Positions 17,107-26,141 of a DNA stretch of 64,000 nucleotides are shown here, piece after piece. Source of the stretch: Shimia sp047124445 (lineage in GTDB: Bacteria > Pseudomonadota > Alphaproteobacteria > Rhodobacterales > Rhodobacteraceae); contig NZ_CP138921.1 of the NCBI RefSeq assembly GCF_047124445.1, positions 248,001 through 312,000 on the forward strand. Reading direction: 5' to 3'. The translations under genes were made by a program, and so were the position numbers. Every line of letters begins with the position of its first letter. Within the stretch, counting starts at the first letter, position 1. The notes beneath the pieces are model-generated. The model was not told the origin of the DNA. It ran no database searches and was given only the letters and a program-made list of their open reading frames with translations.

Positions 17107-17715
17107 ATGTTGACGTTGGATCATTTGGCGGTGGCCGGGGAAACGCTGGCTGAGGCGGTGGCATATGTGGAAGAGGCGTTGGGCGTCGAAATGGGACCGG
17201 GCGGCGAGCATGCGCATTTTGGCACGCACAATCAGTTGATTGGGTTAGCGGACGGCATTTACCTGGAAGCGATTGCAGCCAATCCGGCGGCGGGCGATTT
17301 GCCCTATCCGCGCTGGTTTGACTTGGACCGGTTGCAAGGGGCACCTCGGTTGGGGAATTGGATTTGCCGGACCGATGATATGGATGCGGAACTGGCGCGC
17401 CTGGATGTGGACGCGGGCAAGGTGGTGCACCTGACACGCGGCGATCTGCGTTGGCGGATGGCGGTGCCGGACAGTGGTGTGTTGGCTTACGACAACCGTT
17501 TTCCGGCGTTGATCCAGTGGGATGTGGCGGTGACGCCTGCGGAAATTCTGGCTCCATCCGGCGTGGCTTTGACACGGCTGGAGGTCGCACATCCCGAGCA
17601 CGCGGAGTTGGCCGCCCATGTTGGGTTTAATGATCCGCGGGTGGTGTTTGTGGCGGGGGAGCCTGCGTTGCAGGCCACTTTTGACACGCCACATGGACAA
17701 CGGGTTTTGCGGTGA
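17107..17715 (+). CDS. VOC-superfamily, glyoxalase-like domain protein
   Basis: A 202-residue cytoplasmic protein starting MLTLDHLAVAGETLAEAVAYVEEALGVEMGPGGEH, the usual start of glyoxalase-like VOC proteins of the Glyoxalase_3 type. The HLAVAG and GTHNQLIGL strings and a second half-domain near residues 130-200 support this. Substrate is unknown. The ATG at 17107 follows a perfect AGGAGG; the upstream in-frame start at 17056 has nothing comparable. It overlaps the next GNAT gene by four bases (GTGA). Confidence 0.85.
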   Translation: MLTLDHLAVAGETLAEAVAYVEEALGVEMGPGGEHAHFGTHNQLIGLADGIYLEAIAANPAAGDLPYPRWFDLDRLQGAPRLGNWICRTDDMDAELARLDVDAGKVVHLTRGDLRWRMAVPDSGVLAYDNRFPALIQWDVAVTPAEILAPSGVALTRLEVAHPEHAELAAHVGFNDPRVVFVAGEPALQATFDTPHGQRVLR

Positions 17716-18188
17716 TCCTGCGTGATGCCACTGCGGCGGATGCCGAGGCGATAGCGGCAATTTGGAACCGCGAAATTCGCGACGGGGTCAGCACGTTTAA
17801 TACCATCGAGAAAGAGCTTGGGGCGATCAAAGCAGCCATCGCGTCGGAGGTGGTCTTTCTGGTGGCAGAAGACGCGGGTGCCGTTGTGGGATTTGCCACC
17901 TTTGGGCCCTTTCGTGGCGGGCCGGGCTATGCCCTGACCATGGAGCACACGATCTATTTGGCCGAAGCTGCTCGCGGCACGGGCATTGGGCGAGCATTGA
18001 TGGCAAAGTTGGAAGTCGAAGCCAAGGCACGGGGCGTGCATGTGTTGGTGGCCGGTGTCGGTGGGGAAAACGGCGGTGGCATTGCTTTTCACAAGGCAAT
18101 GGGCTTTGTCGAGGTTGGGCGGATGCCTCAGGTGGGGCGCAAGTTTGATCGTTGGATGGACTTGGTTCTGTTGCAGAAATTGCTGTGA
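17712..18188 (+). CDS. GNAT-family N-acetyltransferase
   Basis: A 158-residue acetyltransferase. It begins at GTG 17712 (VILRDATAADAEAIAAIWNREI) and has the acetyl-CoA-binding loop ARGTGIGRALMAKLE near residues 90-105. GGENGGGIAFHKAMGFVEVGRMPQVGRKF and DLVLLQ near the end match the phosphinothricin/methionine-sulfoximine acetyltransferase branch (PAT-like). That substrate type is plausible but not demonstrated. Translation is coupled to the VOC gene. Confidence 0.88.
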   Translation: MILRDATAADAEAIAAIWNREIRDGVSTFNTIEKELGAIKAAIASEVVFLVAEDAGAVVGFATFGPFRGGPGYALTMEHTIYLAEAARGTGIGRALMAKLEVEAKARGVHVLVAGVGGENGGGIAFHKAMGFVEVGRMPQVGRKFDRWMDLVLLQKLL

Positions 18189-18230
18189 TGCGGCACTAGC
18201 CATTCCGCAAAGAAGCGCTAAGGTGACGCC

Positions 18231-18908
18231 ATGTCGATTTGGTCCCGCATATCCCAAGCTTTGTCCGCACTCAGCCAGGGCGAGTCGCTCTCCACGGTGT
18301 TTGATCACCTGCGCGCGCCGCCAGAGCGCTCGGTGGCGTTCACCATTGCCGTGATCGCGCTGGGCGCGAAGATGGCCAAGGCGGATGGATTGGTGACGCG
18401 GGATGAGGTCACGGCCTTTCGCGAGGTGTTCCAGATCGCCCAGAAAGACGAGGCCAATGCGGCCAAGGTCTTTAATATGGCGCGGCAGGATGTTGCGGGT
18501 TTTGAGGAATATGCCACGCGCATCAAAGGTATGTTTGGCGCAGTGCACGGGCGGCCGGATGACCTGATGGAAGGCCTGTTTCACATCGCGGTGGCGGATG
18601 GGGAGTATCACCCCAACGAGGATGCCTTCCTTGCGCGGGTGGCAGAAATTCTCGGGGTTGAGGATCATGCGTTCAAAGCCATGCGGGCCCGCTTTGTGCC
18701 AGATGCGGAGGCGGACCCTTACACGGTGCTTGGCGTGACGCCGGACATGCCGATGGAAGATATCCGCAAAGAATGGCGTCGTCTGGTGCGGGAAACCCAC
18801 CCGGATGCGATGATTGCGCGCGGCGTGCCGGAAGAGGCGGTCAAGATTGCCGAGAAACGCATGATTGATATCAATCGTGCCTGGGATCAGATCAACGAGG
18901 CGGCGTGA
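18231..18908 (+). CDS. TerB-domain and J-domain protein, DjlA-like
   Basis: A 225-residue protein with two parts. Residues about 30-140 form a TerB-like helical domain (VAFTIAVIALGAKMAKADG, FHIAVADGEYHPNEDAF). Residues 160-225 form a DnaJ domain (DPYTVLGVTPDMPMEDIRKEWR) with the HPD motif in RETHPDAM, which stimulates DnaK-type ATPases. It lacks the N-terminal membrane helix of E. coli DjlA, so it is probably soluble. The stop overlaps the next start (TGATG). Confidence 0.9.
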   Translation: MSIWSRISQALSALSQGESLSTVFDHLRAPPERSVAFTIAVIALGAKMAKADGLVTRDEVTAFREVFQIAQKDEANAAKVFNMARQDVAGFEEYATRIKGMFGAVHGRPDDLMEGLFHIAVADGEYHPNEDAFLARVAEILGVEDHAFKAMRARFVPDAEADPYTVLGVTPDMPMEDIRKEWRRLVRETHPDAMIARGVPEEAVKIAEKRMIDINRAWDQINEAA

Positions 18909-19933
18909 TGCGGATTGCCACGTATAACGTGGAGTGGTTCTCAAGTCTGTTTGATGATCAAAATCAGTTGCTTATGGATGACGGCTGGTCAGGTCGTCAG
19001 GGTGTGACACGGGCGCAGCAGATTGAGGCTGTGGGCACGGTGTTCACCGCCTTGGATGCGGATGCGGTGATGGTGGTTGAAGCGCCGGATCAAGGCAGCA
19101 AGCGTGATACGGTTTTGGCGCTGGAGCGGTTTGCTGCGGCCTTTGAATTGCGGGCGAACAAGGCCTTGCTGGGTTTTGCCAATACCACACAGCAGGAAAT
19201 CGCGTTGCTGTATGACCCGGAAGCGCTCACGCCAGTGCATGATCCGCGCGGCGTGTCAACCGGGCAGGAGGGCGCCAATGGCGCGCCCCGGTTTGATGGC
19301 ACGTTGCGGTTGGATCTGGATGTGGATGCGAAAGAGGATTTGGTGGTGTTTTCCAAGCCGCCTTTGGAACTGGATGTGACCACTGCAAGGGGGCGCAGGT
19401 TACGACTGATCGGGGCGCATCTGAAATCCAAGGCGCCGCATGGCGCGCGCAACCGTGATGAGGTGATGAAACTCTCCATAGCCAACCGTCGTAAGCAGCT
19501 GGCACAGGCGATTTGGCTGCGACGGCGGATCGATGAAGAACTGGCGGCAGGCGAGGATGTGATCCTGCTTGGGGATCTGAATGACGGGCCGGGGTTGGAC
19601 ACGTTTGAGGACCTGTTTGGGCGGTCATCCGTGGAGATTTTGCTGGGCAGTAATAGCAGTCCCCGCATGTATGACCCGCACGCGGAAATGGCGCTGCGCC
19701 ATAAGCTCGCGGCGCAGCCGACCACGGCGCGGTTTCACATCGAGCGCGAGGGGCGATATCTGAATGCGCTGTTGGATTACATTATGGTCTCGGAAAAACT
19801 GCGATCGGCAAACCCGCGCTGGCGGATTTGGCATCCGTTTGAAGATCATACATGCTGGGACGTGCCGGAGTTGCGCAATGCGTTGTTAACGGCGTCAGAC
19901 CACTTTCCGGTGGTTTTGGACATCGATATTTGA
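18908..19933 (+). CDS. Endonuclease/exonuclease/phosphatase-family protein
   Basis: A 341-residue EEP-fold protein. MRIATYNVEWFSSL holds the first metal-site Asn, VMVVEAPDQ stands where family members carry the catalytic Glu, LIGAHLKSKAP has the conserved His, VILLGDLNDGP gives the Asp-x-Asn pair, and DHFPVVLDI gives the terminal His. The family covers nucleases and phosphatases; which one this is cannot be told. I chose the ATG at 18908, overlapping the preceding stop. Confidence 0.85.
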   Translation: MRIATYNVEWFSSLFDDQNQLLMDDGWSGRQGVTRAQQIEAVGTVFTALDADAVMVVEAPDQGSKRDTVLALERFAAAFELRANKALLGFANTTQQEIALLYDPEALTPVHDPRGVSTGQEGANGAPRFDGTLRLDLDVDAKEDLVVFSKPPLELDVTTARGRRLRLIGAHLKSKAPHGARNRDEVMKLSIANRRKQLAQAIWLRRRIDEELAAGEDVILLGDLNDGPGLDTFEDLFGRSSVEILLGSNSSPRMYDPHAEMALRHKLAAQPTTARFHIEREGRYLNALLDYIMVSEKLRSANPRWRIWHPFEDHTCWDVPELRNALLTASDHFPVVLDIDI

Positions 19934-19953
19934 GCTGTTTGGGAGGGTGCCCC

Positions 19954-20325
19954 ATGAAAACCTTAAAAGCCTGCGTTCTGAGTGTGGGGCTGTGTCTGTC
20001 CGCCGCTGGTGCCTCTGCTGAAGAAGAAAGTGGTCGCAGTTTGATGGCCGAAGGCATGGAGCTGTTTTTCAAAGGGCTTCAGGACGAGATTGCGCCAACC
20101 CTGGATGGGTTCACGGCAATGATGGAGGAGATCGGTCCGGGATTGCAGGGCTTTCTGGAAGAGATGGGGCCAAAGCTTGGCGCGGTGTTTTCCAAGGTGG
20201 AGGACTGGAGCAGCTATCACGCGCCGGAAATGCTGCCCAATGGTGACATCATCATGCGCAAGAAAACACCGGAAGAGATGGGTCAGCCTCAGGAGGATGA
20301 GGCCACTGGTGGCATCGAGCTGTGA
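19954..20325 (+). CDS. Small exported protein, function unknown
   Basis: A 123-residue protein with a signal peptide (MKTLKACVLSVGLCLSAAGA) cleaved near ASAEEE. The mature part is acidic and amphipathic, with near repeats rich in Gly-Leu-Glu-Met (GMELFFKGLQDEI, MMEEIGPGLQGFLEEMGPKLG). GGGAGGG precedes the chosen ATG. Databases often label such proteins as AAA+ ATPases, but no ATP-binding motif is visible, so that name should not be used. Function unknown. Confidence 0.75.
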   Translation: MKTLKACVLSVGLCLSAAGASAEEESGRSLMAEGMELFFKGLQDEIAPTLDGFTAMMEEIGPGLQGFLEEMGPKLGAVFSKVEDWSSYHAPEMLPNGDIIMRKKTPEEMGQPQEDEATGGIEL

Positions 20326-20400
20326 GAGGGGCATAGGGGGCTTTGCCCCAGTCACACAGGTGTGACATCCCTAGGATATTTGGGGCAAGAAGAAGCCCCC
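20326..20400. repeat. Convergent-gene spacer with the GGATATTT-GGCAAGAAGAA motif
   Basis: The spacer between two convergent genes contains GGGGC-ataggggg-ctttGCCCC and GGGGC-aagaaga-AGCCCC, which can pair in several ways and may terminate both transcripts. The core GGATATTTGGGGCAAGAAGA at 20374-20393 recurs with two changes at 54104-54123, also next to a gene end and a run of G and C. It looks like a dispersed intergenic motif of this genome. Confidence 0.6.
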
Positions 20401-20420
20401 CGAAGGACGGCGTCTGAGCG

Positions 20421-21956
20421 TTAGTCTTTCAAGCGCACGCTGCTGGTTGCGCCGAGGGCATTGGCCAGCGCGTTGAAGCGGGCTTCGGCTACTTCGCCAT
20501 AAAGGGGCCCCGTGCTAGCGGGTAGTTTGAGGTGCAACTCAGCCTTTTTGGGGTGGTATTTCAAGGTGCCCATGTTGTCACGATCCTGCTGCCACAACAT
20601 CGCGCCAAAGCGCATGGCCTTGCCGATCACTTCGGCTTGATGGCGCTCCTTGTCACTGAGAAGTTGTGCCAACTCCTCAAACCGGGTGCCTTCGGATTTG
20701 TTGCGGTAGCGGTGCAACAGGGACAGGCCCAGGAACACACGCTCGGCATGTTTGAGCCCGCCGAGGTTAGCGCGGGTGGTGCTGTCAAACACGGTTTCTG
20801 CGCGATAGTCTGGATGGGCACGCCAGCTGACATCATGCAGGTAACAGGCGGCTTTGATCAGGCGCAGTTGTTCCGGCTTGGCGGATTTGAAGATTGGGAA
20901 GATGAATTTGTAGAGCGATTTGCCAAAGCCCGGAATGCGGGCGTCTTTGGCTTCCATAAAACGGCAGGCTTCGATCAACGGGTCGCGTTCGCGAATCCGA
21001 TCCGGCATTTGCTCGTAGAGCACGCCTTCGCGGATGCCGTAGGAACTGATCGCGATGTCATGCGGTTTGAAGCGGCGCAGCACACCTTTGAGCACTTCGA
21101 TGGCTAGGGGTACCAGCGCCATGCGAGAGCTGGACACACCGCAGCGACCGCGTAGCTCATCCGGGTCGTGTTCCTGAATGTAGCGGGCAGTGTCGCGGAC
21201 CGAGGTGGCGGTCATGCGGTATTCGTGCAGCACTTTGAGCGGATAGCCGCGGCGTTCCATGTCGATGCGGGCGATGGCGCGCCAAGAGCCGCCGACGAGG
21301 AACAGACGATTTCGCTGGTTGCCCATCTGTTGATAGAGGTCATCCAGCGTGTTGTTGATGAAGTCGCGGCGGCCTTTTTTGCCGCCTTTCACATCGCGCA
21401 GTTTGAGCGGGCCAAGCGAAGAGGTCACGCGTTTGCCGACCTGACCGTCGTTGATTTCGGCCAACTCCATGGAGGCGCCGCCGATGTCACAGATCAGGCC
21501 ATAGGCACCGGGCCAACCGGTGAGTACGCCTTGGGCGGAAAGGCGGGCCTCTTCGGCGCCGTCAATCACATGGATATGCACGCCGGTTTTGGCCAGTACT
21601 TCGGCGCAGAAATCCGGGCCGTCGGTGGCTTCGCGCACAGCAGCAGTTGCGACGGCGGTGAGGCCGTTCAGACGCATTGAGTCGGCCAGGCGGGCAAACC
21701 GCGACAACGCTGCCAACGCGCGTTCGCGGCCGGTCGGGTTGAGCATGCCGGTTTCGGCGATGCCTGCGCCCAGGGCACACATGATTTTCTCGTTGTAGAA
21801 ATAGGCCGGGCTGCGCGCGGCGCCGTCAAACACCACCAAACGCACGGAGTTGGAGCCCACATCCACCACGCCAACACGTGACAGGGCGCGGGCCTCGAAG
21901 TCTTCGAAAATCGGGCGTTCAAACAGGCTGTGGTCCTGCTGCGGGTCGTGGGGCAT
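20421..21956 (-). CDS. ppx: Exopolyphosphatase, Ppx/GppA family
   Basis: A 511-residue member of the ASKHA-fold Ppx/GppA family. GVVDVGSNSVRLVVFDG is the first phosphate-binding loop, ATAAVREATDG follows, and GLICDIGGASMELAEI is the second loop. The C-terminal half contains the HD-like helical region (YLHDVSWRAHPDYRAE). It releases phosphate from polyphosphate and may also act on pppGpp. It is transcribed 66 bases after ppk, so synthesis and breakdown of polyphosphate are encoded together. Confidence 0.92.
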   Translation of the reverse strand: MPHDPQQDHSLFERPIFEDFEARALSRVGVVDVGSNSVRLVVFDGAARSPAYFYNEKIMCALGAGIAETGMLNPTGRERALAALSRFARLADSMRLNGLTAVATAAVREATDGPDFCAEVLAKTGVHIHVIDGAEEARLSAQGVLTGWPGAYGLICDIGGASMELAEINDGQVGKRVTSSLGPLKLRDVKGGKKGRRDFINNTLDDLYQQMGNQRNRLFLVGGSWRAIARIDMERRGYPLKVLHEYRMTATSVRDTARYIQEHDPDELRGRCGVSSSRMALVPLAIEVLKGVLRRFKPHDIAISSYGIREGVLYEQMPDRIRERDPLIEACRFMEAKDARIPGFGKSLYKFIFPIFKSAKPEQLRLIKAACYLHDVSWRAHPDYRAETVFDSTTRANLGGLKHAERVFLGLSLLHRYRNKSEGTRFEELAQLLSDKERHQAEVIGKAMRFGAMLWQQDRDNMGTLKYHPKKAELHLKLPASTGPLYGEVAEARFNALANALGATSSVRLKD

Positions 21957-22022
21957 GGGGTCGTCTTACGTCAGGTACAGTATGGTATCGCGGCGCAATT
22001 TTGCGCCACGACGGGCGTTGGG

Positions 22023-24197
22023 TCAATCATCCGTATGGGTCAATTTCGGCACATCGGAGGCGCCAGCGGAGCCACGACCGGAGAGCGAGGGGTTCTCCAT
22101 AAAGAAGCGGTGGCAGTTGAAGGCAAATTCGCCTTCGGGGACCGGCGTGCGGTCAAAGCTGCCATCGGCGTTCATCACCCAGCTCTGCGCCACATCGGCC
22201 ATATTGGCGGCCATCACTTGGGACATGATCTGCGCTTTTACCGTGGCGTTTTTAACCTCTACCAGTGTTTCCACGCGACGGTTGAGGTTGCGGCCCATCC
22301 AGTCAGCCGATGACATGAAGACCCGCGCCTTTTTGTTGGGCAGGTCTTGACCATTGGCAAAACAAACCAATCGTGAGTGTTCGAGGAAGCGTCCAACTAC
22401 GGATTTCACGCGGATGTTCTCAGACAGGCCTTTGATGCCCGGACGCAGGCAACAGATGCCGCGTACGACCAAGGAGATTTTCACGCCGGCCTCGGAGGCG
22501 GTATAAAGCGCGTCGATGACTTCGGCTTCAACCAACGAGTTCATCTTGGCCCAGATTGCTGCGGGTTTGCCTGCACGGGCGTTTTCAGCTTCCTGCGCGA
22601 TCAGTTCCAACAGCTTTGGCTTTAGGCTGATGGGCGAAATCGCGAGATTTTCGAGCGTGTCGGGTTCGACGTAACCTGAGAGATAGTTGAACACGCGGTT
22701 GGCGTCGCGCCCCAGGGCCGCATCACAGGTGAAGAGGCTGACGTCGGTATAAATTTTGGCCGTGATTGGGTGATAGTTGCCGGTGCCGTAGTGGGTATAG
22801 GTCACCAGCTTGTCACCTTCGCGGCGCACAACGGTAGAGATTTTAGCATGGGTTTTCAAATCGAGGAAACCATAAACCACATGCGCCCCCGCGCGTTCCA
22901 ATCGGCGGGATTGGCGGATGTTGGCAGCTTCGTCGAAACGGGCTTTCAGCTCGACCAGAGCGGTGACGGACTTGCCGTCTTCGGCGGCCTCGCACAAGGC
23001 GCTGACGATAGGAGAGTCTTTGGACGTGCGGTACAGTGTCTGTTTGATCGCGACTACGTTGGGGTCGCGTGCGGCCTGTTGCAGGAAGCGCACCACCATG
23101 TCGAAAGTCTCGTAGGGGTGGTGCAGCAGCATGTCTTTCTGCTGGATCGCGGCAAACATATCGCCGTCAAAGTCCTGCACCCGTTCTGGCACACGCGGCG
23201 CAAAAGACGGCCACAGCAGGTCTGGACGGGTGTCCACAACCATTTCCTTGAGGTCAGCGAGGCCAATCATGCCGTCGATGTCGACCACTTCGTCGCCGGT
23301 GACCTCCAGCTCTTCCATGATCAGCTTTTTCAGGCTGGACGGCGCATCTGCGGTGATTTTCAGGCGCACCACTTCGCCGCGACGGCGGCGTTTGAGGGCC
23401 ACTTCAAATTCACGCACGAGGTCCTCGGCTTCGTCTTCGACCTCCAGATCACTGTCGCGCAAAACGCGGAAGGCGCAGTGGCCTTTGGCTTTGTAGCCGG
23501 GGAAGACGCTGTCCAGATGCAAGATCAGAAGTTCTTCGAGCGGCAGGGCGCGCAGGGTGCCGTCCGGGGAGGGCAGGAAGACAAAGCGGTCGATCTGGTG
23601 GGGGATCGGCAAAAGCGCCTTGAGGCTGCGTTTGTTTTTTTTGCGTTCCAGTTGCAGCGCCAACGAGAAACCGGTGTTCGGGATAAACGGGAAGGGATGC
23701 GCCGGGTCGATGGCCAGCGGCGACAACATCGGGAACACGCGGTTCATGAAGACATCTGCCAGGAAGTCGCGGTCTTCGTCGGTGAGCGCATCGCGTTGCA
23801 GGATGTGGATGTCTTGGGTTTTGAGCTCGTCACGCAGGCTGTTGAACATGCGCTGCTGTTCTTGCAGCAGGTTGCGAGCGTCGGCGTTGATCAGGACCAG
23901 TTGTTCGGCCGGCGACAGGCCGTCCTGTGCCGGATTGTTGTGGCCTTCGCGGACCAACTCGCGCAGACCGGCAACGCGGACGGTATAAAATTCGTCCAGG
24001 TTGGTGGCAGAGATCGACAGGAACCGCAGGCGTTCCAGCAGAGGCACGCGCGGGTTTTCGCTTTCTTCCAGCACACGCCAGTTGAAGCTGAGCCAGCTCA
24101 ATTCGCGGTTGAAGAAACGGTCCGGGCCGCTGGGGTCCAGATCGGGCAATGCGACGGGTTCGGGGAAATCGGATTTCAAAAAGTCAGCTTGGGTCAT
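22023..24197 (-). CDS. ppk1: Polyphosphate kinase 1
   Basis: A 724-residue enzyme that reversibly builds polyphosphate from ATP. It shows the N domain (FFNRELSWLSFNWRVLEES), middle domain and two phospholipase-D-like catalytic domains. The His expected to be phosphorylated lies in LKTHAKISTVVRR, followed by YTHYGTGNYHPITAKIYTD. The second site is in ARVFMSSADWMGRNLNRRVE. Length matches Ppk1 (about 690-740). It precedes ppx and follows hdaA, an order seen in many alphaproteobacteria. Confidence 0.96.
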   Translation of the reverse strand: MTQADFLKSDFPEPVALPDLDPSGPDRFFNRELSWLSFNWRVLEESENPRVPLLERLRFLSISATNLDEFYTVRVAGLRELVREGHNNPAQDGLSPAEQLVLINADARNLLQEQQRMFNSLRDELKTQDIHILQRDALTDEDRDFLADVFMNRVFPMLSPLAIDPAHPFPFIPNTGFSLALQLERKKNKRSLKALLPIPHQIDRFVFLPSPDGTLRALPLEELLILHLDSVFPGYKAKGHCAFRVLRDSDLEVEDEAEDLVREFEVALKRRRRGEVVRLKITADAPSSLKKLIMEELEVTGDEVVDIDGMIGLADLKEMVVDTRPDLLWPSFAPRVPERVQDFDGDMFAAIQQKDMLLHHPYETFDMVVRFLQQAARDPNVVAIKQTLYRTSKDSPIVSALCEAAEDGKSVTALVELKARFDEAANIRQSRRLERAGAHVVYGFLDLKTHAKISTVVRREGDKLVTYTHYGTGNYHPITAKIYTDVSLFTCDAALGRDANRVFNYLSGYVEPDTLENLAISPISLKPKLLELIAQEAENARAGKPAAIWAKMNSLVEAEVIDALYTASEAGVKISLVVRGICCLRPGIKGLSENIRVKSVVGRFLEHSRLVCFANGQDLPNKKARVFMSSADWMGRNLNRRVETLVEVKNATVKAQIMSQVMAANMADVAQSWVMNADGSFDRTPVPEGEFAFNCHRFFMENPSLSGRGSAGASDVPKLTHTDD

Positions 24198-24296
24198 GTC
24201 ACTCTCATGCCATTGGCAGGTAACGAGAAGATGACTTTAGGCGGGAAAGTGCGGAGGGTCCAGAGAGCTGCGCAGGGCAGGGTGTCGCGGGTGGGA

Positions 24297-24965
24297 TCAG
24301 TCCCGCTCCAGAACCCGTTTGGCAAGGGCCTTGGTGATAGGGCGTTTTTCGCTGAGAGACAGCTGATCAAGGGCTTCGACAACATGGGCGACGTTCGCAA
24401 AGCTGCGGTCCATGTTTTTGGCGATATAGCTCAGCACGTCGGGGGTGGGCATCAACTGCCGGTCGCCAAATTGTTTGGCCATTACCGCCATCAGCAGCAC
24501 GTCGTCGGGTTGGTCCAACGTGGCGACGGTGGTGCCTTGCATGCGCGATAGCAGGTCGGGCAGGGTCAATCCCCATTGCAGCGGTGCGCCCACGCCGGTG
24601 AGCAGGAGCGTGTTGCCCTCGGCCAGGGTCAGGTTGTGCAGGTGGAACAGGGCGGTTTGTGTTTCCGGGGCGTTGGCGATCAGATGCACGTCTTCCACCG
24701 CGACGGGCGTTTTTGCCAAACCGGGCACATCGTCTTTGGTGAGGTCGGCGGCCGACACAACTTGTGCGTTTGCTAGCGCTGCCCAAACTTGTGTGAGGTG
24801 GGTTTTGCCTGCGCCTGCTGGGCCGGACAACACCAATTTGCCACCTGCCCAATTCGGCCACAGATCCACTAAGCCAAGCGCCATGGCATTGGCCGGGCTG
24901 ACAAAGAAATCATCACGCCCAAGGGCTGCCCGGACGGGCAGGTCGAAGTTCAGCTGCTCAGCCAT
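24297..24965 (-). CDS. hdaA: DnaA-related regulatory protein HdaA
   Basis: A 222-residue AAA protein related to domain III of DnaA but without the DNA-binding domain. Walker A is SGPAGAGKTHLTQVW near residue 50. VEDVHLIAN has the Walker B region in shortened form, and a sensor-II-like arm is at the C-terminus (SLSEKRPITKALAKRVL). In Caulobacter, HdaA with the beta clamp inactivates DnaA after initiation. The N-terminal QLNFDLPVR could be the clamp-binding motif. Six bases separate it from the permease gene upstream. Confidence 0.88.
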   Translation of the reverse strand: MAEQLNFDLPVRAALGRDDFFVSPANAMALGLVDLWPNWAGGKLVLSGPAGAGKTHLTQVWAALANAQVVSAADLTKDDVPGLAKTPVAVEDVHLIANAPETQTALFHLHNLTLAEGNTLLLTGVGAPLQWGLTLPDLLSRMQGTTVATLDQPDDVLLMAVMAKQFGDRQLMPTPDVLSYIAKNMDRSFANVAHVVEALDQLSLSEKRPITKALAKRVLERD

Positions 24966-24971
24966 GTGGAG

Positions 24972-26057
24972 TTATTCGGCGTCCTGTGCGCTTGCTTGGT
25001 CGGTCTCGCTGCGCCCTTTGTAGAGCGTGGAGGACATGTATTGTCCGGTGACAAAACGTGCAAGCACTCCGAGTGCTGCGGCGACTGGAACGGCAACCAA
25101 CATGCCGACAAAGCCGAACAGCGCGCCAAAGACCGACAAGGCCAACAACAGCCACACCGGGTGCAGGCCCACGGATTTGCCAACCAGTTTTGGCGTGAGA
25201 ACATTGCCTTCGATCATTTGGCCGGTGGCAAAGATTGCCGCAACAAGGCCAATCTGCAGCCAGTCTCCCCAGAACTGGAAGAGCGCGAGGCCAATGGCCA
25301 GGGCGCCGCCGATGAGGGCGCCCAGGTAGGGGATGAAGGTCACAAGACCTGCGATGAAGCCCACCACAAGGCCAAAGTTCAGCCCCACAATGATAAGCGC
25401 CACAGCGTAGTAGGTGCCAAGGATCAGGCAGACAGTGCCCATGCCGCGCACAAAGGAGGCCAGGGTTTTGTCGATGTCTTTTGCCAGGCGGCGGATGGTG
25501 GGGGCGTGGTCGCGGGGCAGGAGCGAGTCCACTTCGGCCACCATACGGTCCCAATCCAAAAGAAGATAGAAGGCCACAACCGGTACAATCACCAGCAGGA
25601 CGACCACATTGATGAGCGACGCTGCGGAGCTGAGGGCCGTTTGGACAAAATCCCCGCCACGTTCCTGCAGGAAGTCACCAACCTTTTGCAGCGATTGGTG
25701 CATCATCGAGTCCGGCTGCAACAGGCTTGGGAAGCGTTCCGCAACAAAGGCACGCAGTTGGGCAAAGGCCTCGGGCAGAATTTTCACCAGCTCCTCGGTT
25801 TGCTGGATCAGGGATGGGATGATCGCAAGGATGCCGATCACAAAAATCAATACGCCGAAGAGTGTGATGACAGTTGTAGAGGCGGCGCGGGACAGGCCTT
25901 TGGCCTCCAGCTTGTCGGCCAGCGGGTCGAGGAAGTAGGCGATGGCGCCGCCCAGAACAAAAGGCAGCAAAACATCGCCAAGCGCCCAAAGCACAACGGC
26001 AAAGACAACTACAAAAATTCCCCAGAACTGAAACTGTTTGTGGGCGGGAAGGGCCAT
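24972..26057 (-). CDS. AI-2E/PerM-family membrane protein
   Basis: A 361-residue inner-membrane protein with about eight helices, the family layout of two N-terminal helices, a long amphipathic segment (about 60-140) and a C-terminal helical bundle. The PerM/AI-2E landmarks near the end are NVLTPKLVGKSVGLHPVWLLLALSVFGALFGF. Family members have been linked to AI-2 export or Na+/H+ antiport, so substrate is open. I placed the start at 26057, which has GGAG upstream, instead of the longer frame from 26120. It directly precedes hdaA. Confidence 0.9.
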   Translation of the reverse strand: MALPAHKQFQFWGIFVVVFAVVLWALGDVLLPFVLGGAIAYFLDPLADKLEAKGLSRAASTTVITLFGVLIFVIGILAIIPSLIQQTEELVKILPEAFAQLRAFVAERFPSLLQPDSMMHQSLQKVGDFLQERGGDFVQTALSSAASLINVVVLLVIVPVVAFYLLLDWDRMVAEVDSLLPRDHAPTIRRLAKDIDKTLASFVRGMGTVCLILGTYYAVALIIVGLNFGLVVGFIAGLVTFIPYLGALIGGALAIGLALFQFWGDWLQIGLVAAIFATGQMIEGNVLTPKLVGKSVGLHPVWLLLALSVFGALFGFVGMLVAVPVAAALGVLARFVTGQYMSSTLYKGRSETDQASAQDAE

Positions 26058-26141
26058 AAGCGCTGCACTCCGGTCTGTCGCGTTGCGCATAGTGATCGCG
26101 CAAGCGGACAAGGGTTGCAAGCCTTTGACGTCGTTGGCGTG

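Noticed and set aside
22770..24551. 593-residue frame on the plus strand opposite ppk and hdaA
   Set aside because: It is antisense to polyphosphate kinase; long shadow frames are normal at this GC, and the translation shows no family features.
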